From: Osmia lignaria lignaria
Taxonomy: Eukaryota; Arthropoda; Insecta; Hymenoptera; Megachilidae
NCBI RefSeq assembly: GCF_051020975.1
Contig: NW_027478160.1
Coordinates: forward strand, 9,074,001-9,138,000
Length of the DNA: 64,000 bases
Reading direction: 5' to 3'
In this document: positions 11,911 through 23,086 of the stretch, one piece after another
Layout: each line of letters begins with the position of its first letter
Numbering within the stretch: position 1 is the first letter of the stretch
Position numbers and translations under genes: made by a program
The notes under the pieces: generated by a model
What the model saw: the letters and a program-made list of their open reading frames with translations, nothing else
Told to the model about the DNA's origin: nothing
Databases searched by the model: none

Positions 11911-13440
11911 AACACCGTGGCCCCTTTCTTCGAGATAACTCTGCACTAGTGCGAGCCGCAAATGCCACTTCCAGCTTAGCTGTGCAGAAGAAGAACAACA
12001 AGAAGAAGAAATATCTCGAAATATGTCCGTCAGGCCCCTTCCCTTGAGATAAATCTGCAAATATCTCGGAAACGAAGCGAGCTATGGCAAAATGTTAGGA
12101 CACCTTTTTTGTAGAGAATTAAGTTTCCTACTTTTTATGTTCTATGGTATTTTTTGATCAGAAGCGTAGTTTTCGAGATATATCGAGATATTTAAAAGTT
12201 CCGAAGCCGCACCAACATAATAGAGATTCAGAAACACCGTGGCCCCTTTCTTTGAGATAACTCTGCACTAGTGCGAGCCGCAAATGCCACTTCCAGCTTA
12301 GCTGTGCAGAAGAAGAACAACAAGAAGAAGAAATATCTCGACATATGTCCGTCAGGCCCCTTCCCTTGAGATAAATCTGCAAATATCTCGGAAACGAAGC
12401 GAGCTATGGCAAAATGTTAAGAGACCTTTTTTGTAGAGAATTAAGTTTCCTACTTTTAATCTTCTATGATATTTTTTGAGCAGATGCGTAGTTTTCGAGA
12501 TATATCAAGATATTTAAAAGTTCCGAAGCCGCACGAACATAATAGAGATACAGAAACACCGTGGCTCCTCTCTTTGAGATAACTCTGCACTATTGCGAGC
12601 TGGAAATGCCACTTCCAGTTTAGCTGTGCAGAAGAAGAACAACAAGAAGAAGAAATATCTCGAAATATGTCCGTCAGGCCCCTTCCCTTGAGATATATCT
12701 GCAAATATCTCGGAAAAGAAGCGAGCTATGGCAAAATGTTAAGAGACCTTTTTTGTAGAGCATTATGTTTTCTACAATTTATGTTCTATGATATTTTTTG
12801 ATCAGAAGCGTAGTTTTCGAGATATATCGAGATATTTAAAAGTTCCGAAGCCGCACCAACATAATAGAGATACAGAAACACCGTGGCCCCTTTCTTTGAG
12901 ATAACTCTGCACTATTGCGAGCTGTAAATGCCACTTCCAGCTTAGCTGTGCAGAAGAAGAACAACAAGAAGAAGAAATATCTCGAAATATGTCCGTCAGG
13001 CCCGTTCCTTTGAGCTGAATCTGCAAATATCTCGGAAACGAAGCGAGCTATGGCAAAATGTTAAGAGACGTTTTTTGTAGAGAATTATGTTTCCTACAAT
13101 TTATGTTGTATGATATTTTTTGATCAGAAGCGTAGTTTTCGAGATATATCGAGATATTTAAAAGTTCCGAAGCCGCACCAACATAATAGAGATTCAGAAA
13201 CACCGTGGCCCCTTTCGTTGAGATAACTCTGCACTAGTGCGAGCCGCAAATGCCACTTCCAGCTTAGCTGTGCAGAAGAAGAACAACAAGAAGAAGAAAT
13301 ATCTCGAAATATGTCCGTCAGGCCCCTTCCCTGGAGATAAATCTGCAAATATCTCGGAAACGAAGCGAGCTATGGCAAAATGTTAAGAGACCTTTTTTGT
13401 AGAGAATTAAGTTTCCTACTTTTTATGTTCTATGATATTT
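11835..13440. repeat. Displaced copy of 6.68-8.6 kb with one unit missing
   Basis: From about 11.84 to 12.99 kb the sequence follows 6.68-7.84 kb at a shift of 5152 bp. Shared markers are GTTAGGACACC, CTTTTAATCTTC, TTTTTTGAGCAG, GCACGAACATAAT, GGCTCCTCTC and CTGGAAATGCC. From about 12.99 kb it follows 8.16-8.6 kb at a shift of 4830 bp, which is one unit fewer. The change occurs inside unit 12799-13120. Confidence 0.82.
12799..13120. repeat. Chimeric unit: head of unit 7647 joined to tail of unit 7969
   Basis: The head (GAAGCG, TTTTCG and GAGCTGTAAATG) matches unit 7647-7968. The tail (CCCGTTCCTTTGAGCTGAATC) and following spacer (GACGTTTTTTG, GTTGTATGAT) match unit 7969-8290. Exchange out of register by one unit explains this. 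Unit 15375-15696 has the same chimeric structure, so the chimera was itself copied. Confidence 0.8.
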
Positions 13441-15699
13441 TTTGATCAGATGCGTAGTTCTCGAGATATATCAAGATATTTAAAAGTTCCGAAGCCGCAC
13501 CAACATAATAGAGATACAGAAACACCGTGGCCCCTTTCTTTGAGATAACTCTGCACTATTGCGAGCTGCAAATGCCACTTCCAGCTTAGCTGTGCAGAAG
13601 AAGAACAACAAGAAGAAGAAATATCTCGAAATATGTCCGTCAGGCCCCTTCCCTGGAGATAAATCTGCAAATATCTCGGAAACGAAGCGAGCTATGGCAA
13701 AATGTTAAGAGACCTTTTTTGTAGAGAATTAAGTTTCCTACTTTTTATGTTCTATGATATTTTTTGATCAGATGCGTAGTTCTCGAGATATATCAAAATA
13801 TTTAAAAGTTCCGAAGCCGCACCAACATAATAGAGATACAGAAACACCGTGGCCCCTTTCTTTGAGATAACTCTGCACTACTGCGAGCTGCAAATGCCAC
13901 TTCCAGCTTAGCTGTGCAGAAGAAGAACAACAAGAAGAAGAAATATCTCGAAATATGTCCGTCAGGCCGCTTCCCTGGAGATAAATCTGCAAATATCTCG
14001 GAAACGAAGAGAGCTATGGCAAAATGTTAAGAGACCTTTTTTGTAGAGAATTAAGTTTCCTACTTTTTATGTTCTATGATATTTTTTGATCAGATGCGTA
14101 GTTCTCGAGATATATCAAGATATTTAAAAGTTCCGAAGCCGCACCAACATAATAGAGATACAGAAACACCGTGGCCCCTTTCTTTGAGATTACTCTGCAC
14201 TATTGCGAGCTGCAAATGCCACTTCCAGCTTAGCTGTGCAGAAGAAGAACAACAAGAAGAAGAAATATCTCGAAATATGTCCGTCAGGCCCCTTCCCTGG
14301 AGATAAATCTGCAAATATCTCGGAAACGAAGCGAGCTATGGCAAAATGTTAAGAGACCTTTTTTGTAGAGAATTAAGTTTCCTACTTTTTATGTTCTATG
14401 ATATTTTTTGATCAGATGCGTAGTTCTCGAGATATATCAAGATATTTAAAAGTTCCGAAGCCGCACCAACATAATGGAGATACAGAAACACCGTGGCCCC
14501 TTTCTTTGAGATAACTCTGCACTATTGCGAGCTGCAAATGCCACTTCCAGCTTAGCTGTGCAGAAGAAGAACAACAAGAAGAAGAAATATCTCGAAATAT
14601 GTCCGTCAGGCCCCTTCCCTGGAGATAAATCTGCAAATATCTCGGAAACGAAGCGAGCTATGGCAAAATGTTAAGAGACCTTTTTTGTAGAGAATTAAGT
14701 TTCCTACTTTTTATGTTCTATGATATTTTTTGATCAGATGCGTAGTTCTCGAGATATATCAAGATATTTAAAAGTTCCGAAGCCGCACCAAGATAATAGA
14801 GATACAGAAACACCGTGGCCCCTTTCTTTGAGATAACTCTGCACTATTGCGAGCTGCAAATGCCACTTCCAGCTTAGCTGTGCAGAAGAAGAACAACAAG
14901 AAGAAGAAATATCTCGAAATATGTCCGTCAGGCCCCTTCCCTGGAGATAAATCTGCAAATATCTCGGAAACGAAGCGAGCTATGGCAAAATGTTAAGAGA
15001 CCTTTTTTGTAGAGAATTAAGTTTCCTACTTTTTATGTTCTATGATATTTTTTGATCAGATGCGTAGTTCTCGAGATATATCAAGATATTTAAAAGTTCC
15101 GAAGCCGCACCAACATAATAGAGATACAGAAACACCGTGGCCCCTTTCTTTGAGATAACTCTGCACTATTGCGAGCTGCAAATGCCACTTCCAGCTTAGC
15201 TGTGCAGAAGAAGAACAACAAGAAGAAGAAATATCTCGAAATATGTCCGTCAGGCCCCTTCCCTTGAGATATATCTGCAAATATCTCGGAAACGAAGCGA
15301 GCTATGGCAAAATGTTAAGAGACCTTTTTTGTAGAGCATTATGTTTTCTACAATTTATGTTCTATGATATTTTTTGATCAGAAGCGTAGTTTTCGAGATA
15401 TATCGAGATATTTAAAAGTTCCGAAGCCGCACCAACATAATAGAGATACAGAAACACCGTGGCCCCTTTCTTTGAGATAACTCTGCACTATTGCGAGCTG
15501 TAAATGCCACTTCCAGCTTAGCTGTGCAGAAGAAGAACAACAAGAAGAAGAAATATCTCGAAATATGTCCGTCAGGCCCGTTCCTTTGAGCTGAATCTGC
15601 AAATATCTCGGAAACGAAGCGAGCTATGGCAAAATGTTAAGAGACGTTTTTTGTAGAGAATTATGTTTCCTACAATTTATGTTGTATGATATTTTTTGA

Positions 15700-17385
15700 T
15701 CAGAAGCGTAGTTTTCGAGATATATCGAGATATTTAAAAGTTCCGAAGCCGCACCAACATAATAGAGATTCAGAAACACCGTGGCCCCTTTCTTTGAGAT
15801 AACTCTGCACTAGTGCGAGCCGCAAATGCCACTTCCAGCTTAGCTGTGCAGAAGAAGAACAACAAGAAGAAGAAATATCTCGAAATATGTCCGTCAGGCC
15901 CCTTCCCTTGAGATAAATCTGCAAATATCTCGGAAACGAAGCGAGCTATGGCAAAATGTTAAGAGACCTTTTTTGTAGAGAATTAAGTTTCCTACTTTTT
16001 ATGTTCTATGATATTTTTTGATCAGATGCGTAGTTCTCGAGATATATCAAGATATTTAAAAGTTCCGAAGCCGCACCAACATAATAGAGATACAGAAACA
16101 CCGTGGCCCCTTTCTTTGAGATAACTCTGCACTACTGCGAGCTGCAAATGCCACTTCCAGCTTAGCTGTGCAGAAGAAGAACAACAAGAAGAAGAAATAT
16201 CTCGAAATATGTCCGTCAGGCCGCTTCCCTGGAGATAAATCTGCAAATATCTCGGAAACGAAGAGAGCTATGGAAAAATGTTAAGAGACCTTTTTTGTAG
16301 AGAATTAAGTTTCCTACTTTTTATGTTCTATGATATTTTTTGATCAGATGCGTAGTTCTCGAGATATATCAAGATATTTAAAAGTTCCGAAGCCGCACCA
16401 ACATAATAGAGATACAGAAACACCGTGGCCCCTTTCTTTGAGATTACTCTGCACTATTGCGAGCTGCAAATGCCACTTCCAGCTTAGCTGTGCAGAAGAA
16501 GAAGAACAAGAAGAAGAAATATCTCGAAATATGTTCGTCAGGCCCGTTCCTTTGAGCTGAATCTGCAAATATCTCGGAAACGAAGCGAGCTATGGCAAAA
16601 TGTTAAGAGACGTTTTTTGTAGAGAATTATGTTTCCTACAATTTATGTTCTATGATACTTTTTGATCAGAAGCGTAGTTTTCGAGATATATCGAGATATT
16701 TAAAAGTTCCGAAGCCGCACCAACATAATAGAGATTCAGAAACACCGTGGCCCCTTTCTTTGAGATAACTCTGCACTAGTGCGAGCCGCAAATGCCACTT
16801 CCAGCTTAGCTGTGCAGAAGAAGAACAACAAGAAGAAGAAATATCTCGAAATATGTCCGTCAGGCCCCTTCCCTTGAGATAAATCTGCAAATATCTCGGA
16901 AACGAAGCGAGCTATGGCAAAATGTTAAGAGACCTTTTTTGTAGAGAATTAAGTTTCCTACTTTTTATGTTGTATGATATTTTTTGATCAGATGCGTAGT
17001 TCTCGAGATATATCAAGATATTTAAAAGTTCCGAAGCCGCACCAACATAATAGAGATACAGAAACACCGTGGCCCCTTTCTTTGAGATAACTCTGCACTA
17101 TTGCGAGCTGCAAATGCCACTTCCAGCTTAGCTGTGCAGAAGAAGAACAACAAGAAGAAGAAATATCTCGAAATATGTCCGTCAGGCCCCTTCCCTGGAG
17201 ATAAATCTGCAAATATCTCGGAAACGAAGCGAGCTATGGCAAAATGTTAAGAGACCTTTTTTGTAGAGAATTAAGTTTCCTACTTTTTATGTTCTCTGAT
17301 ATTTTTTGATCAGATGCGTAGTTCTCGAGATATATCAAGATATTTAAAAGTTCCGAAGCCGCACCAACATAATAGAGATACAGAA
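15700..17385. repeat. Second copy of the 10230-11910 block
   Basis: See the block at 10230-11910. The left limit is set by the differing spacers: GTTGTATGATATTTTTT before 15697 against GTTCTATGATACTTTTT before 10223. Confidence 0.85.
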
Positions 17386-17950
17386 ACACAGTGGCCCCTT
17401 TCTTTGAGATAACTCTGCACTACTGCGAGCTGCAAATGCCACTTCCAGCTTAGCTGTGCAGAAGAAGAACAACAAGAAGAAGAAATATCCCGAAATATGT
17501 CCGTCAGGCCCCTTCCCTGGAGATAAATCTGCAAATATCTCGGAAACGAAGAGAGCTATGGCAAAATGTTAAGAGACCTTTTTTGTAGATAATTAAGTTT
17601 CCTACTTTTTATGTTTTATGATATTTTTTGATCAGATGCGTAGTTCTCGAGATATATCAAGATATTTAAAAGTTCCGAAGCCGCACCAACATAATAGAGA
17701 TACAGAAACACCGTGGCCCCTTTCTTTGAGATAACTCTGCACTATTGCGAGCTGCAAATGCCACTTCGAGCTTAGCTGTGCAGAAGAAGAACAACAAGAA
17801 GAAGAAATATCTCGAAATATGTCCGTCAGACCCCTTCCCTTGAGATAAATCTGCAAATATCTCGGAAACGAAGCGAGCTATGGCAAAATGTTAAGAGACC
17901 TTTTTTGTAGAGAATTATGTTTCCTACAATTTACTTTCTATGATATTTTT

Positions 17951-18272
17951 TGATCAGAAGCGTAGTTTTCGAGATATATCGAGATATTTAAAGGTTCCGA
18001 AGCCGCACCAACATAATAGAGATACAGAAACACCGTGGCCCCTTTCTTTGAGATAACTCTGCACTTTTGCGAGCAGCAAATGCCAGTTCCAGCTTAGCTG
18101 TGCAGAAGAAGCACAACAAGATCAAGAAATATCTCGGAATATGTACGTCAGGCCCCTTCCCTTGAGCTAAATCTCCAAATATCTCGCAAACAATCCGAGC
18201 TATGGCAAAATGTTAAAAGACCTTTTTTGTGGAGAATTACGTTTCCTACTTTTTAAGTTCTATGATATTTTT
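17951..18272. repeat. Diverged D-type satellite unit, copy 1
   Basis: It keeps the 322-bp register but carries a linked set of about a dozen changes: GCACTTTTGCGAGCAGC, GCCAGTTCC, AGAAGCACAAC, AAGATCAAG, CTCGGAATATGTACG, GAGCTAAATCTCC, CTCGCAAACAATCCGAGC and GTTAAAAGACC. These interrupt the frame open in other units. Confidence 0.9.
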
Positions 18273-19560
18273 TGATCAGAAGCGTAGTTTTCGAGATATA
18301 TCGAGATATTTAAAGGTTCCGAAGCCGCACCAACATAATAGAGATACAGAAACACCGTGGCCCCGTTCTTTGAGATAACTCTGCACTATTGCGACCTGCA
18401 AATGCCACTTCCAGCTTAGCTGTGCAGAAGAAGAACAACAAGAAGAAGAAATATCTCGAAATATGTCCGTCAGGCCCCTTCCCTTGAGATAAATCTGCAA
18501 ATATCTCGGAAACGAAGCGAGCTATGGCAAAATGTTAAGAGACCTTTTTTGTAGAGAATTATGTTTCCTACAATTTATGTTCTATGACATTTTTTGATCA
18601 GAAGCGTAGTTTTCGAGATATATCGAGATATTTAAAAATTCCGAAGCCGCACCAACATAATAGAGGTACAGAAACACCGTGGCCTCTTTCTTTGAGATAA
18701 CTCTGCACTATTGCGAGCTGCAAATGCCACTTCCAGCTTAGCTGTGCAGAAGAAGAACAACAAGAAGAAGAAATATCTCGAAATATGTCCGTCAGACCCC
18801 TTCCCTTGAGATAAATCTGCAAATATCTCGGAAACGAAGCGAGCTATGGCAAAATGTTAAGAGACCTTTTTTGTAGAGAATTACGTTTCCTACTTTTTAA
18901 GTTCTATGATATATTTTGATCAGAAGCGTAGTTTTCGAGATATATCGAGATATTTAAAGGTTCCGAAGCCGCACCAACATAATAGAGATACAGAAACACC
19001 GTGGCCCCTTTCTTTGACATAACTCTGCACTATTGCGACCTGCAAATGCCACTTCCAGCTTAGCTGTGCAGAAGAAGAACAACAAGAAGAAGAAATATCT
19101 CGAAATATGTCCGTCAGGCCCCTTCCCTTGAGATAAATCTGCAAATATCTCGGAAACGAAGCGAGCTATGGCAAAATGTTAAGAGACCTTTTTTGTAGAG
19201 AATTATGTTTCCTACAATTTATGTTCTATGATATTTTTTGATCAGAAGCGTAGTTTTCGAGATATATCGAGATATTTAAAAATTCCGAAGCCGCTCCAAC
19301 ATAATAGAGGTACAGAAACACCGTGGCCTCTTTCTTTGAGATAACTCTGCACTATTGCGAGCTGCAAATGCCACTTCCAGCTTAGCTGTGCAGAAGAAGA
19401 ACAACAAGAAGAAGAAATATCTCGAAATATGTCCGTCAGACCCCTTCCCTTGAGATAAATCTGCAAATATCTCGGAAACGAAGCGAGCTATGGCAAAATG
19501 TTAAGAGACCTTTTTTGTAGAGAATTAAGTTTCCTACTTTTTATGTTCTCTGATATTTTT
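18273..19560. repeat. 644-bp dimeric higher-order repeat, two copies
   Basis: Units 18273 and 18917 share TTGCGACCTGC and AAAGGTTCC. Units 18595 and 19239 share AAAAATTCCG, AGAGGTACAG and GTGGCCTCTTTC. Confidence 0.85.
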
Positions 19561-20526
19561 TGATCAGATGCGTAGTTCTCGAGATATATCAAGATATTTA
19601 AAAGTTCCGAAGCCGCACCAACATAATAGAGATACAGAAACACAGTGGCCCCTTTCTTTGAGATAACTCTGCACTACTGCGAGCTGCAAATGCCACTTCC
19701 AGCTTAGCTGTGCAGAAGAAGAACAACAAGAAGAAGAAATATCCCGAAATATGTCCGTCAGGCCCCTTCCCTGGAGATAAATCTGCAAATATCTCGGAAA
19801 CGAAGAGAGCTATGGCAAAATGTTAAGAGACCTTTTTTGTAGATAATTAAGTTTCCTACTTTTTATGTTTTATGATATTTTTTGATCAGATGCGTAGTTC
19901 TCGAGATATATCAAGATATTTAAAAGTTCCGAAGCCGCACCAACATAATAGAGATACAGAAACACCGTGGCCCCTTTCTTTGAGATAACTCTGCACTATT
20001 GCGAGCTGCAAATGCCACTTCCAGCTTAGCTGTGCAGAAGAAGAACAACAAGAAGAAGAAATATCTCGAAATATGTCCGTCAGGCCCCTTCCCTTGAGAT
20101 AACTCTGCAAATATCTCGGAAACGAAGCGAGCTATGGCAAAACGTTAAGAGACCTTTTTTGTAGAGAATTAAGTTTCCTACTTTTTATGTTCTATGATAT
20201 TTTTTGATCAGATGCGTAGTTCTCGAGATATATCAAGATATTTAAAAGTTCCGAAGCCGCACCAACATAATAGAGATACAGAAACACCGTGGCCCCTTTC
20301 TTTGAGATAACTCTGCACTATTGCGAGCTGCAAATGCCACTTCGAGCTTAGCTGTGCAGAAGAAGAACAACAAGAAGAAGAAATATCTCGAAATATGTCC
20401 GTCAGACCCCTTCCCTTGAGATAAATCTGCAAATATCTCGGAAACGAAGCGAGCTATGGCAAAATGTTAAGAGACCTTTTTTGTAGAGAATTATGTTTCC
20501 TACAATTTACTTTCTATGATATTTTT

Positions 20527-20848
20527 TGATCAGAAGCGTAGTTTTCGAGATATATCGAGATATTTAAAGGTTCCGAAGCCGCACCAACATAATAGAGATA
20601 CAGAAACACCGTGGCCCCTTTCTTTGAGATAACTCTGCACTTTTGCGAGCAGCAAATGCCAGTTCCAGCTTAGCTGTGCAGAAGAAGCACAACAAGATCA
20701 AGAAATATCTCGGAATATGTACGTCAGGCCCCTTCCCTTGAGCGAAATCTCCAAATATCTCGCAAACAATCCGAGCTATGGCAAAATGTTAAAAGACCTT
20801 TTTTGTAGAGAATTACGTTTCCTACTTTTTAAGTTCTATGATATATTT
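20527..20848. repeat. Diverged D-type satellite unit, copy 2
   Basis: Same linked changes as the unit at 17951. It differs from it by GAGCGAAATC instead of GAGCTAAATC and by GTAGAG instead of GTGGAG in the spacer. Confidence 0.9.
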
Positions 20849-21170
20849 TGATCAGAAGCGTAGTTTTCGAGATATATCGAGATATTTAAAGGTTCCGAAG
20901 CCGCACCAACATAATAGAGATACAGAAACACCGTGGCCCCTTTCTTTGAGATAACTCTGCACTATTGCGAGCTGCAAATGCCACTTCCAGCTTAGCTGTG
21001 CAGAAGAAGAACAACAAGAAGAAGAAATATCTCGAAATATGTCCGTCAGGCCCCTTCCCTTGAGATAAATCTGCAAATATCTCGGAAACGAAGCGAGCTA
21101 TGGCAAAATGTGAAGAGACCTTTTTTGTAGAGAATTATGTTTCCTACAATTTATGTTCTATGATATTTTT

Positions 21171-21476
21171 TGATCAGAAGCGTAGTTTTCGAGATATATC
21201 GAGATATTTAGAAATTCCGAAGCTGCTCCAACATAATAGAGGCCTCTTTCTTTGAGATAACTCTGCACTATTGCGAGCTGCAAATGCCACTTCCAGCTTA
21301 GCTGCGCAGAAGAAGAACAACAAGAAGAAGAAATATCTCGAAATATGTCCGTCAGACCCCTTCCCTTGAGATAAATCTGCAAATATCTCGGAAACGAAGC
21401 GAGCTATGGCAAAATGTTAAGAGACCTTTTTTGTAGAGAATTATGTTTCCTACAATTTACTTTCTATGATATTTTT
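21171..21476. repeat. 306-bp satellite unit with a 16-bp deletion
   Basis: At 21238-21243 AATAGAG runs directly into GCCTCTTTC. The related units at 18595 and 19239 have AATAGAGGTACAGAAACACC followed by GTGGCCTCTTTC. Sixteen bases are therefore missing, shifting the register of all following units. The unit also has AAGCTGCTCC and AGCTGCGCAG. Confidence 0.9.
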
Positions 21477-22764
21477 TGATCAGAAGCGTAGTTTTCGAGA
21501 TATATCGAGATATTTAAAGGTTCCGAAGCCGCACCAACATAATAGAGATACAGAAACACCGTGGCCCCTTTCTTTGAGATAACTCTGCACTTTTGCGAGC
21601 AGCAAATGCCAGTTCCAGCTTAGCTGTGCAGAAGAAGCACAACAAGATCAAGAAATATCTCGGAATATGTACGTCAGGCCCCTTCCCTTGAGCTAAATCT
21701 CCAAATATCTCGCAAACAATCCGAGCTATGGCAAAATGTTAAAAGACCTTTTTTGTGGAGAATTACGTTTCCTACCTTTTATGTTCTATGATATTTTTTG
21801 ATCAGATGCGTAGTTCTCGAGATATATCAAGATATTTAAAAGTTCCGAAGCCGCACCAACATAATAGAGATACAGAAACACCGTGGCCCCTTTCATTGAG
21901 ATAACTCTGCACTATTGCGAGCTGCAAATGCCACTTCCAGCTTAGCTGTGCAGAAGAAGAACAACAAGAAGAAGAAATATCTCGAAATATATCCGTCAGG
22001 CCCCTTCCCTTGAGATAAATCTGCAAATATCTCGGAAACGAAGCGAGCTATGGCAAAATGTTAAGAGACCTTTTTTGTAGAGAATTACGTTTCCTACTTT
22101 TTAAGTTCTATGATATTTTTTGATCAGAAGCGTAGTTTTCGAGATATATCGAGATATTTAAAGGTTCCGAAGCCGCACCAACATAATAGAGATACAGAAA
22201 CACCGTGGCCCCTTTCTTTGAGATAACTCTGCACTTTTGCGAGCAGCAAATGCCAGTTCCAGCTTAGCTGTGCAGAAGAAGCACAACAAGATCAAGAAAT
22301 ATCTCGGAATATGTACGTCAGGCCCCTTCCCTTGAGCTAAATCTCCAAATATCTCGCAAACAATCCGAGCTATGGCAAAATGTTAAAAGACCTTTTTTGT
22401 GGAGAATTACGTTTCCTACCTTTTATGTTCTATGATATTTTTTGATCAGATGCGTAGTTCTCGAGATATATCAAGATATTTAAAAGTTCCGAAGCCGCAC
22501 CAACATAATAGAGATACAGAAACACCGTGGCCCCTTTCATTGAGATAACTCTGCACTATTGCGAGCTGCAAATGCCACTTCCAGCTTAGCTGTGCAGAAG
22601 AAGAACAACAAGAAGAAGAAATATCTCGAAATATATCCGTCAGGCCCCTTCCCTTGAGATAAATCTGCAAATATCTCGGAAACGAAGCGAGCTATGGCAA
22701 AATGTTAAGAGACCTTTTTTGTAGAGAATTACGTTTCCTACTTTTTAAGTTCTATGATATTTTT
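21477..22764. repeat. 644-bp dimeric higher-order repeat, two copies (D-type plus type A unit)
   Basis: Units 21477 and 22121 are both D-type. Units 21799 and 22443 both carry TTTCATTGAG and ATATATCCGTCAGG. The 644-bp pair appears twice in direct tandem. Confidence 0.88.
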
Positions 22765-23086
22765 TGATCAGAAGCGTAGTTTTCGAGATATATCGAGATA
22801 TTTAAAGGTTCCGAAGCCGCACCAACATAATAGAGATACAGAAGCACCGTGGCCCCTTTCTTTGAGATAACTCTGCACTATTGCGAGCTGCAAATGCCAC
22901 TTCCAGCTTAGCTGTGCAGAAGAAGAACAACAAGAAGAAGAAATATCTCGAAATATGTCCGTCAGGCCCCTTCCCTTGAGATAAATCTGCATATATCTCG
23001 GAAACGAAGCGAGCTATGGCAAAATGTTAAGAGACCTTTTTTGTAGAGAATTAAGTTTCCTACTTTTTATGTTCTATGATATTTTT

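Larger units (their letters stand above)
7301..17306. repeat. Satellite domain 2: CCCTGGAG-tail units
   Basis: This region is marked by tails reading TTCCCTGGAGATAAATC and by ATTGC or ACTGC versions of the palindrome, mixed with GAGATTCAG units. It contains displaced long-range copies: 11.83-13.0 kb resembles 6.68-7.84 kb, and 15.7-17.38 kb resembles 10.23-11.9 kb. Confidence 0.65.
17307..23086. repeat. Satellite domain 3: D-type units and short higher-order repeats
   Basis: Contains the four diverged D-type units, units with AAAGGTTCCGAAG, and 2-unit duplications (18273-18916 with 18917-19560, and 21477-22120 with 22121-22764). Units 17629 and 17951 recur at 20205 and 20527, a shift of 2576 bp (8 units). 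Confidence 0.7.

Noticed and set aside
17881..18010. RNA polymerase III promoter: TGGCAAAATG as an A box and GGTTCCGAAGCC as a B box.
   Set aside because: The B-box-like string has an extra C, spacing is over 100 bp, and a T6 run that would end transcription lies between the two.
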